Of a stretch of 64,000 bases of DNA, positions 45,812-55,800 are shown piece by piece. The notes beneath the pieces were generated by a model. The model did no database searches. It was not told the DNA's origin and was given only the letters and a program-made list of their open reading frames with translations. A program made the translations under genes and the position numbers. Location: the NCBI RefSeq assembly GCF_010894455.1, contig NZ_JAAIXY010000012.1, positions 310,001 through 374,000 of the forward strand. The letters are read 5' to 3'. This stretch comes from Myxococcus eversor (GTDB lineage: Bacteria; Myxococcota; Myxococcia; Myxococcales; Myxococcaceae). Within the stretch, counting starts at the first letter, position 1, and the number at the start of each line of letters is the position of its first letter.

Positions 45812-47326
45812 TCACAGCATGCCGGCGATGTCCTTCACCACCTGCGGAGCGGCCTCCGTGTTGGCCAGCGCGCCCGCCGCGCCACCGAGCAGGAGCGAGG
45901 CCGGGTTCACTCGGCCCGTCGTGACGGCCCCGAGGACACCCTCCGCGGCGCCCTTCAGCGTGTTGACGTAGCCCTTGGCCGCGCCCTCGAAGACGCCCTT
46001 CACGCCACCCTCCGAGTCGCCGATGCCCGTCAGCACGTTGCTCACCGCCGGCAGGAACCACAGGTGCTTGCCCGCCTCACCCGCGGCCCACTGGAAGTTG
46101 TCCTTGTTGCTCCCGTCCGCCTTGACGTGCGTGTCCTTCGTCGTCGGAAGCTGCTGCTCGCCCAGGAACGAGTAACCCTGCTCGGCGAAGTCCTTCACCA
46201 TTCCGGCCTCGGTGCCGTGCCGCGCATCACCGCTCTTCGTGATGCCCTCGATGTTGCCGTCACCCTGGCCGTTCTTCACCTTGCTGTCCCGGTCCCCACC
46301 GTTCGACGCCTTCGCGCTGTCGATGAACTCCAGCACCTTGGCCAGGCGGAACACCGCGTCCGGGTTCTGCTTCGCGTCCTTCAGGTCCAGCTTGGGGTCG
46401 ATGCCCGTCTGCTTGCAGAGCTGGTCGAACTTGATGTCCTTCTGACGGCCCAGGTTCTTCAGCGCGGGCGAGTCGTCGACGATCTGCGCCGCCGAGCGCT
46501 TGTCCCCGGCCGGGCGCTTGTCATTGGCGCTCGGGATGCCCGAGGACTCCGGCTCGGCCTGCGGCGCGGCGAGTGGCGTGGCCTCACGGGCCGGCGCGAA
46601 GTCCCTCAACTGCGGGGGCAGCCCGCGCGGCGCGGGGTTGACGGGCCCCTGGAGCGAGGACGGCGGAGCGAAGTCCTGGAGCTGCGACGGCAGCGGAGCG
46701 AAGTCCTGGAGCTGCGAGGGCAGCCCACGGGGCGCGAAGTCGACGGGGCCCGGCAGCGAGGGCACCTGCATGCCCTCCAGCATGTCCCGCGTCATCATCG
46801 GCGGCGCGGTGGGGAACCCGAGATCCTGCGGGAGCCCGTCCATCGAGGGCAGGCCCCTCGGCATGGGCGCGTTCATGGGCGAGAACTGCTCCATCGACGG
46901 CAGTCCTCCGCCCATCATGGGCGAGAACGCCTGCATCGCGGGCTGGCCCCCGGCCATCATGGGCGAGAGCGCGCCTCCCATGGCGGGCAGTCCTCCGCCC
47001 ATCATGGGCGAGAACGCCTGCATCGCGGGCAGGGCGGCCCCCGACACGTTCGCGAACGTCTCCATCGCGGGCGTGACGGCCCCCGACACGTTCGAGAGCG
47101 CATCCAGCGCGCGCGTGCCACGACCGCCGGCCGCGGGGTTCCTGCCATCGAACCCATCCGTCGGCCGCTGCGACTGCGAGGGCGCATTCGTGGGGTTGCG
47201 GAACTTCACGTCCTGCTGCGTGGGAACCGAGGAGGGCGTCTTCTTCGGCGGGGTGACCGAGGTGGAGTCCGCCGGGTTCTTGTTCAGCTTCGGGGAGGAG
47301 AGGGACGAGGGCTTGAGCTTGACCAT
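45812..47326 (-). CDS. Repeat-rich unknown protein (504 aa)
   Basis: It has no signal peptide. Residues 1-~75 are Lys/Ser/Pro-rich (MVKLKPSSLSSPKLNKNPAD). Residues ~75-260 are low-complexity, with repeats of PAMQAFSPMMGGGLP and RGLPSQLQDFAP. The C-terminal ~240 residues look folded: RSAAQIVDDSPALKNLGRQK, a glycine/Asp-rich segment GDRDSKVKNGQGDGNIEG, and a hydrophobic Ala/Gly-rich tail (VNPASLLLGGAAGALANTEA). No known family is recognised. AGGTGA precedes ATG 47326. It might be a secreted or surface-delivered protein, but no export signal is seen. Confidence 0.65.
   Translation of the reverse strand: MVKLKPSSLSSPKLNKNPADSTSVTPPKKTPSSVPTQQDVKFRNPTNAPSQSQRPTDGFDGRNPAAGGRGTRALDALSNVSGAVTPAMETFANVSGAALPAMQAFSPMMGGGLPAMGGALSPMMAGGQPAMQAFSPMMGGGLPSMEQFSPMNAPMPRGLPSMDGLPQDLGFPTAPPMMTRDMLEGMQVPSLPGPVDFAPRGLPSQLQDFAPLPSQLQDFAPPSSLQGPVNPAPRGLPPQLRDFAPAREATPLAAPQAEPESSGIPSANDKRPAGDKRSAAQIVDDSPALKNLGRQKDIKFDQLCKQTGIDPKLDLKDAKQNPDAVFRLAKVLEFIDSAKASNGGDRDSKVKNGQGDGNIEGITKSGDARHGTEAGMVKDFAEQGYSFLGEQQLPTTKDTHVKADGSNKDNFQWAAGEAGKHLWFLPAVSNVLTGIGDSEGGVKGVFEGAAKGYVNTLKGAAEGVLGAVTTGRVNPASLLLGGAAGALANTEAAPQVVKDIAGML
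46620..47060 (-). repeat. In-gene imperfect repeats
   Basis: DNA-level repeats encode PMMGGGLPAM-type units (about 46890-47040) and two consecutive copies of a unit encoding PSQLQDFAP (about 46670-46730), the latter nearly identical. They suggest repeat expansion inside the gene. Confidence 0.7.
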
Positions 47327-47544
47327 GGGATCACCTGTTTCAGGAAAGCGATGGGGGACCGCCGCGGCGAGGAGTTCGTCGTCTCGCCCGTGCTCTCCCT
47401 CATTGCAGCGCGAATGCCAGCCATCCCGGACCCGCAACCCCGCGACTTTACTGGAGCAGAGCGTTCCACTCGGGCCCCCAGCCGATGACTGCAGTCATCA
47501 GGGGACTGGCTCCAGTCATCAGCGCACGGCGCACACCCGTGACC

Positions 47545-47680
47545 CGAGACTGCATCCGGCTTCAGGACTCCCTGGGCCATCGCCTTTCTGCCCGGCGCAC
47601 ATGCTCGTGACGGAGAAGGTGCCCTCTACCTGCTGACCGCCACCATCAACGGCAGGCTGCTCAAGGTCTCCCATCGCTGA
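47545..47680 (+). pseudogene. Decayed, internally deleted copy of the PQQ sugar dehydrogenase gene
   Basis: Bases from about 47545 match the segment of the intact gene encoding IASGFRNPWAIAFLP and MLVTEK; after GGAGAAGG the sequence jumps to the end of the gene (ALYLLTDATNGKLLKV), with the stop at 47678-47680. Roughly 900 bases of the middle are missing and small indels break the frame. The 3' flank, including the terminator stem, is also duplicated. It lies 1.9 kb downstream of the intact copy, beyond the repeat-rich gene. Confidence 0.8.
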
Positions 47681-47710
47681 AGAGGTTCCCGCCCAGCACG
47701 GCAGGGTTCG

Positions 47711-47742
47711 CGCTCCCCAAGGACCGATTCACTTGGGGAGCG
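47711..47742. terminator. Duplicated hairpin terminator
   Basis: CGCTCCCCAAG (47711-47721) pairs perfectly with CTTGGGGAGCG (47732-47742). It is a copy of the 45655-45688 terminator and now lies just beyond the stop of the minus-strand gene ending at 47764. Confidence 0.65.
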
Positions 47743-47763
47743 CGGCCTGGACTGGGGTGACGC

Positions 47764-48690
47764 TCAGCGCGCCTGGAGGTAGCCGTCCACTCCAGCGGCC
47801 CCGTGGGCGGCTCGCACTTCCGTGTCGACGGGAACCGCGACGTCCGTCGTCAGCGGGGTGGTGTCGTCGGCCAGGGTGGAGAGCGGGGCGGGGACGATCT
47901 CCAGGGAGAAAGCGCCGGCATTGTTGTTCTCGTTGCTCTCGGGAACCACTCCATCCACGTCCGCCAGCAGGATGATTGTGTAGGAACCCGTGGCAATGGC
48001 GGGAGAGAAGGTGAGAGGGGTGGCGGGCAGGGACCAGGTTCCAGAACCCGCGGTGATGGGAATCCCGCCGAGGTAGCTCAGCAGTTGATAGTTGGCATCA
48101 GCCAGGAAGACGCCGACAGTCGAAGCCGAATTGGCGGGGCACCGCGAGTACAGATCGAACGAGAAGTTCGTGGTCCCCCCAGGCTGGATCGTCGCGGGGC
48201 TCAGCGTTCCGCCCGTGAAGGTGAAGTCAGGCGGCTTGGTGGTGCCAATCAGGGTGTCATCGCCCTGCACGATGCCGTAGTCCACCTCTGCCTGAATGAA
48301 CCAGCCCTCCGGCTGGCATCCCGCCGCAATGGCATCCAGTACCGGCTGTGCGCCAAAGTCCACGGTCGCGCGCATGAATGAGATCGACTGGGTTCCAGCC
48401 GGCGGGCGATAGAGCCCACCACCCGCGGAGCCGAGGAGGATCTGCCCCGAGTGCAACTGCACCCGGCTGCCGGTCCCCGTCCGGGTGGTCGAGAGGTAGA
48501 ACCTGATCTGGGCAGTGGCCAGACCAAACTTGCTCCCAGTCAATGTGTAGTTGATCGTGAAGATGTTGTAGGGATTGGGAATGGTCGTGGGCGCGGTCAT
48601 GCTGAGGACCTGCACCTGGGCCAGGGCCGGGCTTGCCGCGAACAAGGACAGTGCAAGCAGCGATGCCGCCAGCGCTTTTGATTGGGTCAT
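47764..48690 (-). CDS. Secreted protein with CARDB-like domain (308 aa)
   Basis: Signal peptide SLLALSLFAASPALAQ is clear. The mature protein has two beta-rich parts; the second (residues about 165-265) looks like a CARDB/Ig-like adhesion module with the family-typical end ILLADVDGVVPESNENNNAG. The first part contains NPYNIFTINYTLTGSKFGLA and TARIRF-like strands (AQIRFYLSTTRTGTG). It is probably a surface or extracellular binding protein. The ribosome binding site is weak; the signal peptide position supports the start. Confidence 0.72.
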   Translation of the reverse strand: MTQSKALAASLLALSLFAASPALAQVQVLSMTAPTTIPNPYNIFTINYTLTGSKFGLATAQIRFYLSTTRTGTGSRVQLHSGQILLGSAGGGLYRPPAGTQSISFMRATVDFGAQPVLDAIAAGCQPEGWFIQAEVDYGIVQGDDTLIGTTKPPDFTFTGGTLSPATIQPGGTTNFSFDLYSRCPANSASTVGVFLADANYQLLSYLGGIPITAGSGTWSLPATPLTFSPAIATGSYTIILLADVDGVVPESNENNNAGAFSLEIVPAPLSTLADDTTPLTTDVAVPVDTEVRAAHGAAGVDGYLQAR

Positions 48691-48892
48691 GATGGAAAGG
48701 ATATTCTTTCCATTTCTGACAAATCAAGACTCGGGTGTCTGGTATTTGCTGGTGGAAGTTTTGACTGACATTGGCTTTGGGGAGTTTGTCTGTCAGGGCT
48801 TGTGCCCGGGTCTGGGAGTCTTCACCGGAGGCGCCGCGCTCGCTTAGGAGCCGAGCGACAAGGCTCCCGGGGGCACGTCCTGCCGGCGCGAG

Positions 48893-48934
48893 TGGCTGCC
48901 GCGTCGGACCTTCTCGTCCGCGTCACGGCAGCCA
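48893..48934 (-). terminator. Compound hairpin after the NRPS gene
   Basis: TGGCTGCCG (48893-48901) pairs with CGGCAGCCA (48926-48934), and an inner stem CGGAC/GTCCG (48905-48909/48916-48920) lies inside. It starts 15 bases after the NRPS stop. No U-tract is visible. Confidence 0.55.
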
Positions 48935-48948
48935 CCTCGCGTTCCTGC

Positions 48949-49800
48949 TCAGCGCGACGACTTCAGCGCTTCCTTCAGTTGCGCGGCCAGCGTGTGCACG
49001 CCGGGCTCACGCAGCAGGCCGTAGTGGTCTCCCTGCACTGCGAGCCGCCGCAGCCCCACTCCGATGAGAGAGGACCATCCTCCATCCGCGGGCAGGTCCG
49101 CGTCGTGTTCGGTCGCCTTGAACAGCAGCGCGCGCGTGGACAGGGGCTTCGCCACGTAGCGACGCGCGGCACCCAGGTTCGCCTCGAAGACCCGCAGCAG
49201 TGCCTTCAGTTGCTCGGGGTCCGTTCCGGGCGGCAGGACTCCCGCGCGCGTGCTCGCCGCGAGCAGGTGCTCCAGGGCCGCGTCCGGCTCCATCGTGGCG
49301 AGCGCTTCGAAGTCGAGTTCCAGGTTCGTCAGCGAGGCCCCGAGCAAGTCCCTCGCGAACAGGCCGACCATCTGCAACCGGTCCAGCTCCGACGGCTCCT
49401 GGGCCCGCGTCACGTCCGGGGCGTAGCTGTCGATGAGCGCGAGCAGCTCCACCTGTTCTCCCCGCGCGCGGAGCTGCTGGGTCATCTCGTAGGCGATGAC
49501 GCCGCCGAGCGACCAGCCTCCCAGCAGATAGGGCCCCGAGGGTTGGACCTCACGCATCGCCTCCACGTAGGCCCGCGCCATCTCCTCGACGGAGCCTCGC
49601 GGTGTGGCCTCTCCATTCACACCTCGCGCCTGGAGGCCGATGAAGGGACGGTCCGCTCCGAGTCGGCGGGCCAGCTCGGCGTAGGCGAGGACGTTGCCTC
49701 CCACCGGGTGCACGCAGAAGAACGGCGTCTTCCCATCCGGACGCAGGGCACCGAAGGGCACCAGCGTGGACGGGGTGAGCGGGGCGTTGCCGCTGAGCAG
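48949..49800 (-). other. NRPS terminal thioesterase domain
   Basis: A type I TE: FFCVHPVGGNVLAYAELARR, the nucleophile motif GGWSLGG (Ser codon 49510-49512), Asp in LALIDSYAPD and His in GDHYGLLREPGVH. It releases the peptide by hydrolysis or cyclisation; which cannot be told. Confidence 0.9.
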
Positions 49801-52800
49801 CACCGCGAGCTGCTCCACAGTGGGCGCTTGGAAGAGCGCGGCCAGCGGAACCGGACGGCCCACCGCCTCGCTCACCGCCGCCATGAGGCGCACGGCCATC
49901 AGCGAGTGGCCACCCAGCTCGAAGAAGCTGGCGCGGACTCCGACGGCGCGGACTCCGAGCACCTCTTCCCAGATGCGCACCAGCCTCAACTCCAGCGATG
50001 TCCTCGGCGGGAGCGTGGCTTCCGTTCCAGTGGCGTCGAGGGACGGCTCTGGCAGGGCCCTCGTGTCCACCTTGCCGTTGAGCGTCAGGGGCAGGGCGGG
50101 CAGGGCGACGAAGGCGGACGGCACCATGTACTCGGGCAGGCGCTGCTGGAGCCATGTCCTCAGCGTCATCGCATCCGGTGCGGACGGCGTGGAGGCCACG
50201 ACGTAGGCCACGAGCCTCCGGTCTCCCGCGCCATCGTCTCGTGCCACCACGACGGCGTCTCGCAGGGACTCGTGCTCGCGGAGCACCGCGGCGACCTCAC
50301 CGGGTTCTACCCGGAAGCCGCGCACCTTCACCTGGAAGTCCATGCGTCCGATGAACTCCATGCGCCCATCCGCGAGCCAGCGCACCCGGTCTCCCGTGCG
50401 GTACATGCGCGCCTCGCTCGCCGTGCTGAACGGGTCCGCGAGGAAGCGCTCCGCCGTCAGGTCCGGACGCCCGAAGTAGCCTCGGGCCACCTGGGGCCCT
50501 CCCACGTACAGCTCGCCGGGCATCCCCACGGGAAGGGGTCGCAGGGCCGCGTCGAGCACGTACAGGCGCGTCTGTCCCAGGGCCCGACCGAGCGGGACCT
50601 GCGCGGGAGCATGGTCACCGGGCGGCAGCTCCACCCGCCCCGCGAGGACTCCCACCGTCGTCTCCGTCGGCCCGTAGTGATTGAAGACCTCGCACTCCGG
50701 CGCGAGCGCATGGACCTTCTCCAAGAGCGCCCACGAGGACGACTCTCCGCCCAGCACCAGTCGCTTGCGTGGCAGCACGCATCGGGGCTCCGGCGCCGTG
50801 AGCAGCGCGGCCAGATGCGACGGGACGACCTTCATGGAGTCCACCGCGTGGCGCTGGAAGTACTCGGCCACTCCCTCCGGACTCCGCGCCCGCTCCTGTG
50901 TCAACACGTGCAGCAGCCCACCCGTGACGAGCGCGGGGAACAACACCGTGTTGCCCAGGTCGGCGGCGAAGGTGGAGACCATCGCGAAGCTCGCGCACTC
51001 GGTCAGCCGCAGTCGCTCGATGGCCGCGTGCACGTAGCTCATGAGCTGGCCATGCGGCACCGCCACACCCTTGGGCCGCCCCGTGCTGCCCGACGTGAAG
51101 AGCACGTAGGCCAGGTGTTCCGGACCGGCCTCCACTCCCGTTGCATGAAGGGGCTCGTTCGCGAGCACCGCCGCGTCCGCATCCATCCGCACACACCGGA
51201 CCGCGAGTCCGTCGAAGGCGCCCGCGTGGCGCGCCTCCGTCACGACAATGGGCGCCGACACTTCCTCCACCAGCCCGCGCAGTCGCGCCGCGGGCTGTGA
51301 CGGCTCCAGCGGGACGTAGGCTGCTCCCGCCTTGTGGACCGCGAGCAGCGCGGCGACCACTTCCACACCTCGTTCCAGGCACAGGGCCACGGGCACATCC
51401 GGCCCGGCGCCCAACGCACGCAGGTGATGCGCGAGCTGGTTGGCGCGCTGGTCGAGCTGGCGGTAGCTCCACTCCTGGTCCTCGCAACGAAGCGCTGGGG
51501 CCTCGGGCGTCCGCGCCGCCTGTTGCTCGAAGAGTCGAGGGAAGGGCAGTCCCGGCCGGGCCGTCTCGTTGACGGCATTCGGGAGCAGTCGCTTCCGCTC
51601 TTCGTCCGTGAGCAACGAGAGGGTTGCCAGCGGTGCATCCGGCGTTGCGAGCGCGCGCTCCAGCAGGTGCTGGAAGTGATGCAGCAGGCGCTCGGCCGTG
51701 GCCGGTTCGAACAAGTCCGTGCTGAAGGCGAGTCCGCCCTGGTAGCCGTCGGCGGCGCGGGTCATGTGGAGGTTGAGCTCGAACTTGGTCGAGCTGTGCT
51801 CCACGTCCACGTTCTTGAGTGTCAGGTCCGACAGCGCGAGCTCCGGAGTCGGCGTGTCCTGCAGCACGAACATGGCCTGGAACAGGGGCGTGCGGCCCAA
51901 GTCCCTGGCGGGCTGCAGCTCCTCCACCAATCGCTCGAAGGGGAGGTCCTGATGTTCGTAGGCCCCCAGTGTGGTGTCACGCACCTGGGCCAGCAGGCCT
52001 CGGAACGTCAGCTCCGGCGTGAAGCGCGCGCGCAGCGCCAGGGTGTTGATGAACACGCCCAGCAGGCCTTCCGTCCGTGCATGACGCCGCCCCGCGATGG
52101 GCGAGCCGACCACCACGTCGTCCTGCCCCGAGTACCGCTGGAGCAGGGCCTGGAACGCGGCCAGCAACAACATGAAGGGGGTGACCTTCTCCTGCCGGGT
52201 CGCCGTGTCCACCGCATCGCTCAGCGCGGGAGACAGTCTCAAGGACGCCAGTCCGCCCTGCGTCGAGAGGACCGCTGGACGGGGCCTGTCCGTGGGCAGC
52301 TCCAGCGCGGGGGCAACGCCATCGAGGTGACGCTTCCACCACCCGAGCTGCTCGCTCAGGGCCTCACCCTTGAGCCAGCCACGCTGCCACACCGCGTAGT
52401 CCGCGTACTGCACCGGCATCTCAGGCAACGGCGACGGGGCTCCTCGCTGGAAGGCCTCGTAGAGCTGGGTCAGCTCGCGCACCAGCACACCCATGGACCA
52501 GCCGTCCGAGACGATGTGGTGCATGCACACGAGCAGGACGTGTTCCGTCCCGGTGACGTGCAGCACGGTGACTCGCAGCAGGGGCCCCGTGGCCAGGTCG
52601 AACGGCCGGAGCGCGTCCTCCGTGGAGAGGCGGAGCACCTCGGCTTCACGCTGCTCGGGAGACAGCGTCGTCAGGTCCACCGTGTGGAACGACTGGCTCA
52701 CCGCCGGGTGGATGACCTGTCGTGGCTCGCCGCCTTCCATGCGGAACGTGGTGCGCAGTGACTCGTGACGCCGCACCAGCGCGTCGAAGGCCTGCTGGAG

Positions 52801-55800
52801 CGAGGCCAGGTTCACCGCGCCCTGGAGCTTCAGCGCCCAGGGGATGTTGTAGTGCGCCTGTCCCGGCTGGAGCTGGTCCAGGAACCACAGTCGCTGCTGG
52901 GCGAAGGACAGCGGCAGCGGCCCTTCGCGCGGCACGGGCACCAGCGGCGGCAGCACCATCCGCTTGTGTTCCGTGGACAGCCCTTGCTGGAGCCGCTCCG
53001 CGAGGCCCGCCAGGGTGGGGGACTCGAAGAGGGCTCGGACGCCCAGCTCCAGTCCCAGGTCCGCGCGGATGCGCGCCACCAGTCGCGTCGCCATCAACGA
53101 GTGGCCACCCAACTCGAAGAAGCTGTCGTGACGGCCCACGCGGGGGACCTGGAGCAGCTCCGTCCACAGCTCGGCCAGTTTCGACTCGAAGGGCGTCGCG
53201 GGCGCCTCGTGGGGCCGCCCCGTGTCGAAGCCCGACGCGTCCGGCACCGGGAGGGCCTTGCGGTCCACCTTGCCGTGCGTCGTCTGCGGCAGCGCGGACA
53301 GGTACATGACGTGCGCGGGCACCATGTACTCGGGCAGCCGCTGCCGCAGCCACGCTCTCGGGTCCTCGCCCGTGGGGGCCTTGCCGTCAGTCGTGACGAC
53401 GTAGGCGACCAGGCGCTTGTCGCCCGGCATGTCTTCCCGGACGATGACGGCCGCCTCTCGCACCTCGGGATGCGTGCGCAGCGCGGACTCGACTTCTCCC
53501 AGCTCGATGCGGAAGCCGCGCACCTTCACCTGGAGGTCGATGCGTCCGAGGAAGCGCAGCGCGCCGTCCTCCGTCCAGCACACGCGGTCTCCCGTGCGGT
53601 AGAGGCGCTCGCCCGGCATGGTGGCGAAGGGATGCGGAACGAAGCGCTCGGCGGTGAGCGCCGGACGTCCCTGGTAGCCCCGCGCGAGGCCAGGGCCTCC
53701 GATGAACAGCTCTCCGGGCACGCCCACCGGGACAGGCCGCAGCGATGCATCCAGGACGTAGACCTGGGTGTTCGGAATGGGCCTGCCGATGGGGACCGAG
53801 TCGCCCTGGACCTTGCCGGGTGACAGCGCCTGCTGCGTCGTCACCACGGTGACTTCCGTGGGGCCGTACGCGTTGGTGAGCGCGAGCCCTCGCGCCAACC
53901 GCTCGCGAGCCGTGGGGACGGGCAGCACGTCGCCACCCACCCACAGCCGGGGCAGTCGGGACAGGGCCTCCGGCTCGTGCTGCTGCATGACGTCGAAGAG
54001 GGCGGTCGCCAGCAGCGCGGTGGTGACACGGTGCTCGTCGATGACCCGGGCCAGCTCCGTCACCTCCGGGGTGCTCGGCGGGTACACGGCGAGCCGGGCA
54101 CCCGTGAGCAGCGCGCTCCAGATCTCCAACGCGGTGGGGTCGAACGTCAGCGGCGCCACCTGGAGGATGACCTCACCCGGTTCGCGGGACGCGAAGCCCA
54201 TGCCGAAGACGAGGCGCAGCACACCCCGGTGGGTGATGGCCACGCCCTTGGGCGTTCCCGTGGAGCCCGACGTGTACGTGACGTACGCGAGGTTGTCCGA
54301 GCCGAGCGGCACGGAGAGCGGCTCCGTGGACTGGCTCGCGATGCGGACCGCGTCGGTGTCGAGCGCCACCACGGGCCACGCGCCCGAGGGCAGCACGCCC
54401 TGGACCGCGCTCACGGTGAGGACCCCGGCGACGCTGGAGTCCTCCAGCATGAAGGCGATTCGCCGCGGCGGATGGGCCGCGTCGAGCGGGACGTAGCAGC
54501 CGCCCGCCTTGAGGATGCCGAGCAGCGCCACGTAAAGCTCAAGGCCGCGCGGGATGCACACGGCGAGGCGCGGCTCCTGACCCAGCCCCAGGGACAGCAG
54601 ATGCCGAGCGAGCTGGTTCGAGCGTGCGTCGAGCTCCGCGTAGGTGAGGCGCTGGCCCTCGAACTGGAGGGCGATGGCCTCGGGCGTCCGCTTGACCTGC
54701 TCGGAGAACAACTGGGGCAGGGTGGCTTCGGAGGGGTAGGCCGCGCGGGTGTCATTCCACTCGACGAGGACTCGCTGGCGCTCCGCCTCCGTCATCAACG
54801 ACAGGGTGGACAGTGGCGCGTCCGCTTCGGCGACGGCCGCTTCCAGCAAGCGCAGCAGGTGTGCCCCGAGGCGCTCGACGGTCGAGCGCTCGAACAGCTC
54901 CGTCTTGTAGGAGAGGCCTCCGATGTAGCCCTCTGGCGACCGGACCAGGGCCAGCTCCAGCTCGAAGCGGCTCACGGTGTGCTCCACGTCCACGCTCCGC
55001 AGCGTCAGCTCCGGCAGCGCCATCTCCGCGGTCGGCGTGTTCTGCAAGACGAAGAGGGACTGGAACAGCGGCGTGCGGCTCAAGTCACGCGTTGGCTGAA
55101 GCGCCTCCACCAGGCGCTCGAAGGGGATGTCCTGGTGCTCGTAGGCCCCGAGCGTCATGTCGCGGACCTGGGCCAGCAGGCGCCGGAACGTGAGGTCCGG
55201 CGCGAAGCGGGCGCGCAGCACCAGCGTGTTGACGAAGAAGCCGATGAGGCCCTCCGTCCGGGCGTGGTGTCGCCCCGCGATGAGCGAGCCGACGAGGATG
55301 TCGTCCTGCCCCGAGTACCGGTGCAACAGCGTCTGGAACCCGGCCATCAACAACATGAAGGGCGTGACGCGTTCACGGCGCGCCAGGGCCTCCAGCGCGT
55401 CGCTGAGCGCGCGTGACATGTTCAGGGGAACGCTCGCGCCCTGGTGCGAGAGCACCGCCGGGCGAGGCTTGTCGGTGAGCAGGTCGATGGTTCCGGGCGC
55501 TCCCGCCAGTTGTCCCTTCCACCAGTCGAGCTGCGTCTGGAGCGTCTCTCCCTGGAGCCAGTCGCGCTGCCAGCGGGCGTAGTCCCCGTACTGCATCGGC
55601 AGCTCCGGCAGCGGCGATGGGAGGCCGTGGCGGAACGTCTCGTAGAGCTGGACCAGCTCGCGCACCAGCACCGTCTGGGACCAGCCGTCGGAGATGGTGT
55701 GGTGCATGCACAAGAGCAGCACGTGCTCGTCCGGCTCCAGCACCACCAGCGTGGTGCGCATGAGCGGACCCGAGGCGAGGTCGAACGGAAGCGTCGCGTC

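Noticed and set aside
51660..52960. Last C domain as a starter or heterocyclisation domain
   Set aside because: It has a normal HHxxxDG motif rather than the DxxxxD of cyclisation domains.
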